In this document: positions 36,344 through 44,428 of the stretch, in pieces | Layout of the letters: every line of letters begins with the position of its first letter | Position numbering within the stretch: the first letter of the stretch is position 1 | NCBI RefSeq assembly: GCF_002210095.1 | Contig: NZ_AQQR01000007.1 | Location: 155,392 to 219,391, forward strand | Length of the DNA stretch: 64,000 nucleotides | Direction of reading: 5' to 3' | From: Marinibacterium profundimaris | GTDB lineage: Bacteria; Pseudomonadota; Alphaproteobacteria; Rhodobacterales; Rhodobacteraceae | Notes under the pieces: generated by a model | Database searches by the model: none | The model's input: only the letters and a program-made list of their open reading frames with translations | Told to the model about the DNA's origin: nothing | Program-made: the position numbers and the translations under genes

Positions 36344-36378
36344 GGCGGGCGCTCGCCTTCGGCATCGCCCCGCCCGCC
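36344..36378. terminator. GC hairpin between convergent genes
   Basis: GGCGGGCG (36344-36351) pairs with CGCCCGCC (36371-36378) between the convergent lyase-family and deacetylase genes. It may end transcription from either side. No T-run is present. Confidence 0.4.
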
Positions 36379-36405
36379 GTCCCGCCAATCGTCCCGTCGG
36401 GCCGC

Positions 36406-37437
36406 TCAGGCCCCCTCGAATCCTTCCAGCACGTTGACCGTGTTGATCCCAACCGCCTCGATCGCATAGCCGCCTTCCATGCAGAACACCGTCGGCAGGC
36501 CCAGCGTGGCGATCCGGCGCCCGGCATCGGTGAAATCCGGGCTGTCCAGCTTGAAGAAGCTGATCGGATCGTCCTTGTAGGCATCCACCCCCAGCGAGAC
36601 GACAAGAGCCTCGGCCCCATGCGCGCGGATCCGGGCGATGGCCTGGTCCAGCGCCTGGCTCCATTCGGAATAGGGCGTGCCCGGCGCCATGGGGAAGTTG
36701 GCCGTGGCGCCGTCACCGTCGCCGGTCCCGGTCTCGTCGGCATAGCCCAGGAAATAGGGAAAGGCATCCTCGGGCGCGCCGTGCAGCGAGGCGAAGAAGA
36801 CATCGCCCCGGTCGTAGAAGATATCCTGCGTGCCGTTGCCATGGTGGAAGTCGATGTCGAGCACCGCGACCTTCCCGGCGCCCGAGGCGCGCAGCTGTTC
36901 CGCCGCCAGCGCCGCGTTATTGAGGAAGCAATAGCCGCCGTACATGTCCGCCGTGGCGTGGTGCCCCGGCGGCCGGCACAGCGCGAAGGCCGCCTTTTCC
37001 CCGGCGATCACGGCCCTGGTGGCCGATTGCGCCGAGGCGGCCGAGCTCAGCGCCGCCTCCCAGGTGCCGTTGGTGATCGCCGTCTCGGCCGCGAGACAGT
37101 AATACCCGACCTTGCCGTCGATGTTGCGCGGCGGCCGGCCCATCTGCATCCGCCGCACCGGGAAGGAGGCGGCGATGATCTCGCCCCGGAAGCCTTCGGC
37201 CACCCAGTCGTCCCAGGCCGTTTCCAGGAAGTCCAGGTAGCCCGGATCGCACAGCGCGCGGATCGCCGCCATGTCCGGCGCGTCGGGGGCGTTGATGTCG
37301 GTCAGCCCGCGCTCCTTCAGCCGGGCCAGCACGTATTCCACGCGGCTTGGCCGTTCAAAAGGGGTGACCAGTTCGCCGCCGTTCAGCTCTCCTTGCGGGA
37401 AGTGGCGGCGGTGGGTTTCCGAGTAGAAGATGCGCAT
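36406..37437 (-). CDS. Histone deacetylase/acetylpolyamine amidohydrolase family protein
   Basis: A 343-residue Zn-dependent deacylase. The ATG 37435-37437 is chosen because MRIFYSETHRRHFPQGELNGGE matches the start of acetylpolyamine amidohydrolases. Catalytic residues are visible: tandem His in CRPPGHHATADMYGGYCFLNN, the metal ligands in LDIDFHHGNGTQDIF, the Asp of LGVDAYKDDPISFFKL and the Gly-rich EGGYAIEAVG. The bacterial family removes acetyl groups from polyamines or other amines. It lies at the end of a minus-strand series after the metallophosphoesterase. No close operon partner gives the substrate. Confidence 0.93.
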   Translation of the reverse strand: MRIFYSETHRRHFPQGELNGGELVTPFERPSRVEYVLARLKERGLTDINAPDAPDMAAIRALCDPGYLDFLETAWDDWVAEGFRGEIIAASFPVRRMQMGRPPRNIDGKVGYYCLAAETAITNGTWEAALSSAASAQSATRAVIAGEKAAFALCRPPGHHATADMYGGYCFLNNAALAAEQLRASGAGKVAVLDIDFHHGNGTQDIFYDRGDVFFASLHGAPEDAFPYFLGYADETGTGDGDGATANFPMAPGTPYSEWSQALDQAIARIRAHGAEALVVSLGVDAYKDDPISFFKLDSPDFTDAGRRIATLGLPTVFCMEGGYAIEAVGINTVNVLEGFEGA

Positions 37438-37592
37438 GGCCGGGTGTCCGTTCGGGGCTCGTGTTGGGGGCGAGCCTAGCGGATTTTGCAGCGGTGCAAA
37501 GGGGGCGCGAACGGGTGTGCCGCGATGGCGGTCGAGCGGAGGGCAGGGGGCTTTCGCCCATCTCCGCTGCCACCTCCGCGCATGGCCCCTTG

Positions 37593-38378
37593 TCAGCCGA
37601 CGCTCAGCACCGGGTTGCCGTTGATGTAGTCGTCGAAATGCACCGTGGTCCCGTCCTTCCCGCCCAGGATCACCGCCATCTGCGCGGGCCCCGTCAGGCG
37701 TGGCACCGGCTTTTCCGGGTCCAGCATCGCCTGGACCGAGTAATGCCCGCCCGCCACCGTGGTAAAGGGGATCCCCTTCCAGATCGCGGTCGAGGTGTAA
37801 TGCACATGCCCCGCGATCACCTGCCGGATGTCCTTGTGCCGGGACAGCACCTGGGCGAAGGCCATGCCGTTTTGCAGGATGATCTTGTCGACCCGCGTCA
37901 TCAGCGGGTTCGCATGGTGATGGATGACCACGATCACCGGCTTGTCCGCGGCCTCGTCCAGCCGCGCGGCCAGCCATGTCAGCTGCGCCGGCTCCAGCCG
38001 CCCGGCGGGTTCGCCGGTGATCGCGCTGTCGAGGATGATGATCCGGTAGCCCTTCACGTCGATCGCCTTGTCGACATGGCCCGTCTCGGACAGGACTTTG
38101 TCGCCGAAGACCGACACGAAGGTGTCGCGATCGTCATGGTTGCCGATGGTCATCTCAACCGGCACCTTGGCGCGCACCACCTGGTGTTTCAGCCGCTCAT
38201 AGGCCTCCTTCTCGCCCAGATCCACGAGGTCCCCGGCCAGCACGCACAGATCCGCATCCGAATGCATCCGGTTCAGCCAGTCGATGCCCTGCACCAGCCG
38301 GTCATGCGTATCGAGGCCATGAGAAAGGACACCTTCGGGACGAAGGTGAAGGTCGCTGAGAACGACGAGCTTGAGCAT
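37593..38378 (-). CDS. Metallophosphoesterase, CpdA/GpdQ-like phosphodiesterase
   Basis: A 261-residue calcineurin-type phosphoesterase. Metal motifs are complete: SDLHL (D8, H10), AGDLVD, GNHDDRD, VVIHHHANP and AGHVHYTS. This arrangement is that of cyclic-AMP phosphodiesterase CpdA and of glycerophosphodiesterases such as GpdQ. A hairpin (38397-38418) lies close upstream of the start. The gene follows the citryl-CoA-lyase-like gene at 166 bases and may be transcribed separately. Substrate could be cAMP or a glycerophosphodiester. Confidence 0.9.
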   Translation of the reverse strand: MLKLVVLSDLHLRPEGVLSHGLDTHDRLVQGIDWLNRMHSDADLCVLAGDLVDLGEKEAYERLKHQVVRAKVPVEMTIGNHDDRDTFVSVFGDKVLSETGHVDKAIDVKGYRIIILDSAITGEPAGRLEPAQLTWLAARLDEAADKPVIVVIHHHANPLMTRVDKIILQNGMAFAQVLSRHKDIRQVIAGHVHYTSTAIWKGIPFTTVAGGHYSVQAMLDPEKPVPRLTGPAQMAVILGGKDGTTVHFDDYINGNPVLSVG

Positions 38379-38544
38379 GCAGTCTCCCGGGAGTTCCGGC
38401 CGGGGAGTGACCCGGCCGAGGGTTCTGCAAGATCAATGCACGGGTTGCTTTGCGGTTCCGTTAACGCTGTCGGGCGCGCGTCGTCCCGGCGGGCGGTTGC
38501 CGGTGCGCCGGCAGTGGGCCGCCGAAACGGCCCCCGATGCGTCT

Positions 38545-39321
38545 TCACGCCGGATCGAACGTCCAGCGATACTTCGGCGGCGTCGGGCCCTTGTTCCGGC
38601 CGCCCTGCTGCTGCTGTTCCCAGGCATGCGCCAGGATCCCCACGGAACGCGACAGGCAGAAGAGCCCGCGCGCGAGCGGCGCGGGAAAGCCCAGTTCGGC
38701 GTAGATCACCGCCGTGGCGCCGTCGATGTTCATCGGGATCGGGCGGCCCTTGCGCTTGCTGATCTCGGCCTCGATCTGGCCCGCGATCCCGGCATAGCGT
38801 CCGTCGCAGACCCCGGCCTCGACCGCTTCGCCCACCAGCGCCATCAGCCGCGGCGCGCGCGGGTCGACCGGGGTGTGAAAGCGGTGGCCGAAGCCCGGCA
38901 GGATCTTGCCCCGCTGTTCGATCCAGGCATCCAGCGCCTCGGCCACGGTGCCGTAGTATTCGTCCACGTGAGCGAACATCTCGACCGCCTGTTCGCCCGC
39001 GCCGCCATGCACGTCGCCCAGCAGGTTCACCGCGCTGGCCATGGCATTGTTCAGCCCCAGCCCGCAGGTGACCGCCATCCGCGCGGTCGCGATCGAGGGC
39101 GCCTGCGGCCCGTGATCCACCGCCGCCACCAGCGCCGCCTCGAACAGCCGCGCCTGCGCCTCGGACGGCAGGTCGCCGCGCACCATCAGCCAGATCATCT
39201 GGGGGAAGGTGACGGTGCCGATCAGCTCCTGGATCGGGGTGCCGCGGATCTCGATCCGTCCCGGTTCCATCTCGATGATGGATGTGCGCCACCAGTCGGC
39301 AACATCGCTTGTCTCGCTCAT
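38545..39321 (-). CDS. Citryl-CoA lyase-like protein (citrate synthase fold)
   Basis: A 258-residue protein matching the C-terminal half of citrate synthase and the cleaving domain of ATP-citrate lyase, rather than full-length citrate synthase (about 430 residues). Features are PQMIWLMVRGDLPSEAQARLFEAAL, the active-site histidine in LPGFGHRFHTPVDPRAPRL and the late NIDGATAVIYAELGFP. The ATG overlaps the stop of the CoA-transferase gene (ATGA), so the two are coupled. I infer that it cleaves a citryl-CoA-type thioester made by the transferase. A condensing activity is the alternative, since the reaction is reversible. Confidence 0.85.
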   Translation of the reverse strand: MSETSDVADWWRTSIIEMEPGRIEIRGTPIQELIGTVTFPQMIWLMVRGDLPSEAQARLFEAALVAAVDHGPQAPSIATARMAVTCGLGLNNAMASAVNLLGDVHGGAGEQAVEMFAHVDEYYGTVAEALDAWIEQRGKILPGFGHRFHTPVDPRAPRLMALVGEAVEAGVCDGRYAGIAGQIEAEISKRKGRPIPMNIDGATAVIYAELGFPAPLARGLFCLSRSVGILAHAWEQQQQGGRNKGPTPPKYRWTFDPA

Positions 39322-40547
39322 ATCACGCCCTCGTCTTTCAATGCGGCCAGTTCGGCAGGGCTCAGCCCCAGCTCGGTCCAGACCGATGCGTTGTCCGCGC
39401 CCAGCACGGGCGGCGGGCCATGCGGGGCAGGGCGGGCGCCGTCGACCATGACGGGCGAGCCCAGCACCTGCAGGCCGTCGCCCACGTCTCCGACCAGCCC
39501 ACGTCCCGCGACCTGCTCGGTCTCCAGCACCTGCGGCACGCTCATCACCTGTCCCGTCGGCACGCCAAGCGCGTTCAGCTCGGCGGTCCAGTCGTCGGCC
39601 GGGCGCGTGGTCAGCACGGTCTCCAGCTCGGCGCGCAGGGCATGGCGATGCGCCTTGCGGTCCTCGCGCGTGGCATAATCGGGGTTCTCCAGCAGATCCG
39701 CGCGGCCCAGGTGCCGTGCAAGGCTTTCCCACTGGGTGTCGCGGTTGGCGGCGATGTTGATCGGCTGGTCGGCGGTGGCGAAGGTGCCGGACGGGGCCGA
39801 GGTCATGTTCTCGTTGCCGTTGGCCGAAGGCTGCACGCCGCCGGTCAGGTAGTTCGACACGACCCAGCCCATGGTCGAGATCACGGCCTCGGTCATCGAC
39901 ACGTCGATGAAGGCGCCGCGCGGGGACTTGTTCAGCTCGGCCGCGATCGAGAAGGCGGCGGTCATGCCGCCCACCGTGTCGGCCAGCGGGTAGCCGGCGC
40001 GTAGCGGCGCGCTGTCGGCGTCGCCGGTGATCGACATCACCCCGGAAATGCCCTGCACGATCTGGTCATAGGCCGGGTTGTCCTTCCACGGCCCGTCCTG
40101 GCCGAAGCCCGAGATCGCGCAATAGATGATTTCCGGGTTCTCGGCCTTCAGCGCGGCATATCCCAGCCCCAGCCGGTCCATCACCCCGGGGCGGAAGTTC
40201 TCGACCACCACGTGGGCGGTTTTCACCAGCCGCTTCAGCAGCGCCTTGCCCTCGGGCGCCTTCATGTCCAGCGTCACGGACCGCTTGCCGGCATTCTGCG
40301 CCAGGAACGAGATCCCCATGCCGGCGCGGTTGCGCTCCGGATCGGCGCCCAGCTGACGGGCCAGGTCACCCGAGCCGGGGCGCTCCACCTTGATCACCTC
40401 GGCGCCCATGAGCCCCAGCTGATAGCAGCAATAGGGCCCCGCCAGCACGTTGGTCAGATCCAGGATCCGGACCCCTGAAAGCGGGCCGGCAGATGTAGGG
40501 TGGGGTTTTACCCCACCGCCACCGGTGTCGGTCGTCTCAGTCGCCAT
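39318..40547 (-). CDS. Class III CoA-transferase (CaiB/BaiF family)
   Basis: A 409-residue enzyme. The start is ATG 40545-40547 with GGAGGGG about 8 bases upstream, overlapping the end of tctA by 11 bases. Family motifs are GVRILDLTNVLAGPYCCYQLG, GAEVIKVERPGSGD, NAGKRSVTLDMKAPEG, and the region of the catalytic Asp in DNPAYDQIVQGISGVM. It should transfer CoA from succinyl-CoA or acetyl-CoA to a carboxylic acid. Its position between tricarboxylate uptake genes and a citryl-CoA-lyase-like gene points to citrate or a related acid. Residues 8-18 (TGGGGVKPHPT) are encoded by a palindromic repeat. Confidence 0.92.
   Translation of the reverse strand: MATETTDTGGGGVKPHPTSAGPLSGVRILDLTNVLAGPYCCYQLGLMGAEVIKVERPGSGDLARQLGADPERNRAGMGISFLAQNAGKRSVTLDMKAPEGKALLKRLVKTAHVVVENFRPGVMDRLGLGYAALKAENPEIIYCAISGFGQDGPWKDNPAYDQIVQGISGVMSITGDADSAPLRAGYPLADTVGGMTAAFSIAAELNKSPRGAFIDVSMTEAVISTMGWVVSNYLTGGVQPSANGNENMTSAPSGTFATADQPINIAANRDTQWESLARHLGRADLLENPDYATREDRKAHRHALRAELETVLTTRPADDWTAELNALGVPTGQVMSVPQVLETEQVAGRGLVGDVGDGLQVLGSPVMVDGARPAPHGPPPVLGADNASVWTELGLSPAELAALKDEGVI
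40495..40525. repeat. Palindromic repeat copy within the CoA-transferase coding sequence
   Basis: GTAGGGTGGGGTTTTA... at 40495-40525 contains GGTGGGG/CCCCACC arms (40499-40505, 40511-40517). It closely matches the arm of the larger palindrome at 51930-52005. It is read in frame as residues 8-18 of the CoA-transferase, just before the conserved GPLSGVRILDLT start of the fold. Confidence 0.6.
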
Positions 40548-42051
40548 CGGCAATCCCCTCCTGCCGGGCCCGGGCGCGGCGGGCGCGATAGCTTGGCACC
40601 ACCACCAGAAGCACCGCGATCACCAGCAGGCCCAGGGTCATCGGCCGCTCCAGGATAAAGCTCACGCCGTCGTAAAGCTGCATGGACCGGGCAAAGTTGT
40701 CTTCCAGCATCCGGCCCAGAATGAAGCCGATCAGCAGCGGCGCCAGCGGGTAATCCGCGAAGCGCAGCACCGTGGCCGCGATGCCCATGCCGACAAGGAA
40801 CAGCAGCTCGGTCGGGTTGTTCTGGCCGATGTAGCTTCCCATCAGCGTGAAGAACAGGATGAAGGGGATCAGGTAGTTGCGCGGGATCGCCAGCACCTTC
40901 GCGATGTAGGGGATCAGCGGCAGGTTCAGCACCAGAAGCACCAGGTTGCCGATATACATCGAGATGATGACCGCCCAGAAGATCTGCGGCTCGTCCACCA
41001 TCAGCCGCGGCCCCGGCGTCACGTTCAGCGCGATCAGCGCGCCCAGCAGGATCGCCGTGGTGCCCGATCCGGGAATGCCCAGCGTCAGAAGCGGCACGAA
41101 GGACCCGGTGCAGGCCGCGTTGTTGGCGCTTTCCGGGGCGGCCAGGCCCTTGATCGAGCCGTGGCCGAACTCCTTCTGCTCGTCCTTGCTGGCCAGGTTG
41201 CGTTCCACCGCGTAGCCCAGGAAGGACGCGATGGTCGCGCCCGCCCCCGGCAGCACGCCGATGAAAAAGCCCTGGATCGACTGGCGCCCGATCACCGGCG
41301 CGATGCTGCGCGCCTCGGACCGGTCGATGCGCAGGCCCGAAATCTTGCCGCTCTCGCCCTGCGCCGACCGCGCCGGGTTCAGCACCAGGAAGATCGCCTC
41401 GGGCAGGGCGAACATCGCCATGGCCAGGGTGATGAAGTTGAAGCCGGTCTGCAGGTCCATGATGCCCATGGTGAAGCGCGGCATGTTGAACAGCGCGCCT
41501 TCGCCCACCGTGGCCATGATCAGGCCCAGCAGGGTCATCATCACGGCCTTGGCCACGTTGCCGGTCCCGGCGAATGCGGCGATGGCCGACAGGCCAACCA
41601 CCATCAGCGCAAAATACTCGGCCGAATGGAACAGCAGCGCGACCGACGACAGCATCGGCGCGAAGATCATCAGCAGGACGGCCCCGATCGTGCCGCCGCA
41701 GAAGGACGAGATCGCGGCGATGGTCAGCGCCTTGCCGGCCATGCCCTTGCGCGCCATCGGATAGCCGTCGAACGAGGTGGCCACCGTGCCGGCGACCCCC
41801 GGCGCGTTCAGCAGGATCGACGAGGTCGACCCCCCGAAGATCGCGCCGTAATAGACGCCGGCCAGCAGGATCAGCGCGGCCGAGGGGTCGCCGATGGTGA
41901 TGGCGACGGGGATCATGATGGCGATGATCGACATCGGGCCGAGGCCCGGCAGCATGCCGATGAAGGTGCCGATCAGGCACCCGGCAATGACCATCGCGAT
42001 ATTGGTGAACGAGAACGCGGCCGAGAGGCCGATGAGCAATCCTTCAAGCAT
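40537..42051 (-). CDS. tctA: Tripartite tricarboxylate transporter large permease TctA
   Basis: A 504-residue inner-membrane protein of the TctA family. Diagnostic motifs are GTFIGMLPGLGPMSIIAIMIP (residues about 28-48), YGAIFGGSTSSILLNAPG, GVLPGAGATIASFLGYAVE and LLTLGIPGSGTTAILLGAL. About 11-12 membrane helices are visible. It moves a tricarboxylate or other acid inward, driven by an ion gradient, and works with TctB and TctC encoded just upstream. It overlaps the following CoA-transferase gene by 11 bases. Confidence 0.96.
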   Translation of the reverse strand: MLEGLLIGLSAAFSFTNIAMVIAGCLIGTFIGMLPGLGPMSIIAIMIPVAITIGDPSAALILLAGVYYGAIFGGSTSSILLNAPGVAGTVATSFDGYPMARKGMAGKALTIAAISSFCGGTIGAVLLMIFAPMLSSVALLFHSAEYFALMVVGLSAIAAFAGTGNVAKAVMMTLLGLIMATVGEGALFNMPRFTMGIMDLQTGFNFITLAMAMFALPEAIFLVLNPARSAQGESGKISGLRIDRSEARSIAPVIGRQSIQGFFIGVLPGAGATIASFLGYAVERNLASKDEQKEFGHGSIKGLAAPESANNAACTGSFVPLLTLGIPGSGTTAILLGALIALNVTPGPRLMVDEPQIFWAVIISMYIGNLVLLVLNLPLIPYIAKVLAIPRNYLIPFILFFTLMGSYIGQNNPTELLFLVGMGIAATVLRFADYPLAPLLIGFILGRMLEDNFARSMQLYDGVSFILERPMTLGLLVIAVLLVVVPSYRARRARARQEGIADGD

Positions 42052-42061
42052 CTCTATCTCC

Positions 42062-42544
42062 TCACAGGAACGCGGGCAGCGGGCTCAGGTAGATGCCCAG
42101 GACGCCCTCGACCAGGTACCAGACCAGGCCGGAGACCAGGGCGGCCACGGGCAGAAGGATGTGGAACTTGCGCTCTCCCAGGAAGAAGGCGCCAAGCGTG
42201 ATGAAGCCGCCCGTCGCCAGCAGAAAGCCGGCGGGGCGCAGCAGCAGCGCATAGGCCACCATCAGACCCAGCAGCAGCAGCGCCTGGCCCAGGTGGTAAT
42301 CGGTCAGACGGCGGTAATCGATATCCGCGGTCTTGGGTTCCTCGTCGGGCTTTTCCAGACCCAGCAGGATGACCAGCGAGGTGACTATGGCCAGCACGGC
42401 CAGCACCTTGGGAAAGGTCGAGGGCCAGATCGGGTTGCGCTGCATGAATGGCGGCAGCGACTGGTCCATGGTGAAAAAGGCCGCGTAGCCATAGGCCAGC
42501 GCGATGCCCAGTATGATCAGGGCGATCCAGCGATCGAGAGCCAT
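42062..42544 (-). CDS. tctB: Tripartite tricarboxylate transporter small permease TctB
   Basis: A 160-residue membrane protein with four hydrophobic segments (about 7-27, 40-62, 85-118 and 128-150), standard for TctB despite low sequence conservation across the family. It is encoded between tctC and tctA, with 10 bases before tctA. Its role is in assembly with the TctA channel. Confidence 0.9.
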   Translation of the reverse strand: MALDRWIALIILGIALAYGYAAFFTMDQSLPPFMQRNPIWPSTFPKVLAVLAIVTSLVILLGLEKPDEEPKTADIDYRRLTDYHLGQALLLLGLMVAYALLLRPAGFLLATGGFITLGAFFLGERKFHILLPVAALVSGLVWYLVEGVLGIYLSPLPAFL

Positions 42545-42630
42545 TGTCTCCTCCGGGGGTCTTCGCGTTTCGTTGACGCAGATGTCCGTTTTCTGCGACG
42601 GACACCGATCGGAATTTCCGCAGTTTCCGG

Positions 42631-42670
42631 AACGGAGCGCGCGCGGAACACCTGTCCCGCGCGCGCCGTT
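42631..42670 (-). promoter_or_regulatory. 10-bp GC hairpin between tctC and tctB
   Basis: Arms 42637-42646 and 42657-42666 are perfectly complementary, and the stem can extend to 42631-42634 with 42667-42670 after a small bulge. It lies just after the tctC stop, the same position as the hairpins after the other binding-protein genes. Likely sets a higher level of TctC than of the membrane subunits. Confidence 0.65.
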
Positions 42671-42680
42671 CTGTGGGGGC

Positions 42681-43664
42681 TTACAGGAAGCCGAGCTTCT
42701 TCATCAGGTCGCCGATTTCCTGTTCCTGCTTTTCCAGGAAGGCTTTGAAATCGTCGCCCGAGTTGTGGATGTTGACCCAGCCGTTGCGCGCCCGGACCTC
42801 TTCCCACTCGGGGGTGTCGTACATCGCGGCCAGCGCCTCGCGGAAGGCTTCGACCTTGGCCTCGTCCAGGCCCGGCGCCGCGAAGAAGCCGCGCCAGTTG
42901 ACGAAGGTGGTGTCGATGCCCTGTTCGGCCATGGTCGGCGCGTCGGGGTAGGTCGGCACGCGCTCGTCCGCGGTCACGCCGAGGATCTTGACCTCGCCGG
43001 CATCGGCCAGGGCGATGGCTTCGGAGAAGCCGGTCGACAGGGCCTGGATCTCGCCCGACAGCAGCGCCGCCATGGCCTTGCCGCCCGCGTCATAGGGGAT
43101 GTACTTGACGTCCAGCGGGTCCTTTCCGGCCGCTTCCATCACCATCGCGGCGACCAGATGGTCCATGCCGCCGGGGACCGACCCGCCGCCGATCGCGGTG
43201 GCGTTGGGATCCTCGTCGAAGGCGGCCATCAGGTCGTCCATCGAGTTGATCGGGCTGTCGGCGGCCACCACCAGCGCGGCATAGTCGCCGATCGTGCCGG
43301 CCACCAGTGTCAGGTCGCGGAAGCTTTGCGGGAACACACCGGTCAGCGACCGGATGATGATCGGTGTGGAATTCACCATCATCACGTTGTCCAGGCTCGG
43401 CGCGTTCTCGATCATGTAGCCGATCGCCTTGCCGCCGCCGCCGCCGGACATGTTCTCGTAGGACGCGGTGCCCACGATCCCCGACTTGGTCAGCGCCTCG
43501 CCGGTGCCACGGGCCGTGCCGTCCCAGCCGCCGCCGGCGCCGCCGGGAACGATGAAATGGATGCTGTCCACGACCTGCTCTTGCGCCATGGCGGGTGCGC
43601 CGAACGACAGCGCGGCCGCGGCCGCTGCAAGCACGGTGCGACGGCCCAGGTTGAATTTCTGCAT
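42681..43664 (-). CDS. tctC: Tripartite tricarboxylate transporter binding protein TctC
   Basis: A 327-residue periplasmic protein (Bug/TctC family). The start is ATG 43662-43664, preceded by GGAGGAGAC, giving signal peptide MQKFNLGRRTVLAAAAAALSFGAPAMA with a twin-arginine-like pair. Family motifs are FIVPGGAGGGWDGTARGTGEAL, GTIGDYAALVVAADSP and FNWRGFFAAPGLDEAKVEAF-like sequence near residue 262. It captures the acid for TctBA. It is divergent from the tctDE genes, 98 bases away, and is probably controlled by them. Confidence 0.95.
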   Translation of the reverse strand: MQKFNLGRRTVLAAAAAALSFGAPAMAQEQVVDSIHFIVPGGAGGGWDGTARGTGEALTKSGIVGTASYENMSGGGGGKAIGYMIENAPSLDNVMMVNSTPIIIRSLTGVFPQSFRDLTLVAGTIGDYAALVVAADSPINSMDDLMAAFDEDPNATAIGGGSVPGGMDHLVAAMVMEAAGKDPLDVKYIPYDAGGKAMAALLSGEIQALSTGFSEAIALADAGEVKILGVTADERVPTYPDAPTMAEQGIDTTFVNWRGFFAAPGLDEAKVEAFREALAAMYDTPEWEEVRARNGWVNIHNSGDDFKAFLEKQEQEIGDLMKKLGFL

Positions 43665-43728
43665 GTGTCTCCTCCAAGTTGACAGCGGCAGACTTCGCCG
43701 CTCAATGGAGGCAGAGATACCGACCAAG

Positions 43729-43746
43729 CTGACACAAACCTGACAC
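43729..43746. promoter_or_regulatory. CTGACAC direct repeat, candidate TctD operator
   Basis: CTGACAC occurs at 43729-43735 and 43740-43746, an 11-base period as in sites of OmpR/PhoB-type dimers. It lies between the divergent tctC and tctD genes, 17 bases before the tctD start, so it could control both. Confidence 0.55.
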
Positions 43747-43762
43747 CGGACCGGGCCATGCG

Positions 43763-44428
43763 ATGCGCTTCCTGCTGATCGAAGACAACGACAACCTCGC
43801 CCGCGCGGCGGTGGACCGGCTGTCGCTCGACGGTCACGTGGTCGACCACGCCGGCGATCTGGCCGAGGCGCAGGACTTTGTCGCGACCACCGAATACGAC
43901 TTGATTTTGCTGGATATAATGCTGCCCGACGGCGACGGTCGCAGCTTCCTGCGGTCCCACCGCGAAAGCCTGGCACAGACCCCCGTCATCGTCACCACGG
44001 CCCGCTCCGAGGTGTCGGACCGGGTCACGATCCTCGATCTCGGGGCGGACGATTACATCACCAAACCCTTCGATTTTTCCGAGCTCGAGGCCCGCTGCCG
44101 GGCCGTGCTGCGCCGCCGGGGCGGGGCCGCAAGCAATCTCAAGCAGCTCGGCGACGTCGAATTCGATTCGCTTTCGGGCACCCTTCGAATCGGTGACGAG
44201 GCGATTCGGCTCCGCAACCGCGAGCTGCGCCTGTTCGAGGTCTTCGCCTCGTCGCCGGACCAGATCTTTTCCAAGGCAAAGCTGCTGGACCGGCTGTTTT
44301 CCTATGACGAAGAGGCGTCCGAGAACGCGATCGAGGTCTATGTCGGCCGCCTGCGCCGCCATCTCGACGGCAGCCGGGCGCGGATTGTCACGGTGCGCGG
44401 CCTGGGATACCGGCTGACGGTGACATGA
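43763..44428 (+). CDS. tctD: OmpR-family response regulator, TctD-like
   Basis: A 221-residue regulator. The receiver carries the phospho-acceptor Asp in LILLDIMLPDGDGRSF and the Lys in DYITKPFDFSE. The C-terminal winged helix ends DGSRARIVTVRGLGYRLTV, standard for the OmpR/PhoB class. Its stop overlaps the kinase start (ATGA). By position and family it activates tctCBA when the kinase detects the external acid. Confidence 0.93.
   Translation: MRFLLIEDNDNLARAAVDRLSLDGHVVDHAGDLAEAQDFVATTEYDLILLDIMLPDGDGRSFLRSHRESLAQTPVIVTTARSEVSDRVTILDLGADDYITKPFDFSELEARCRAVLRRRGGAASNLKQLGDVEFDSLSGTLRIGDEAIRLRNRELRLFEVFASSPDQIFSKAKLLDRLFSYDEEASENAIEVYVGRLRRHLDGSRARIVTVRGLGYRLTVT

Noticed and set aside
38397..38418. 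8-bp hairpin upstream of the metallophosphoesterase considered as a terminator
   Set aside because: No T-run, weak stem and over 120 bases after the previous stop; position fits a leader as well as a terminator.
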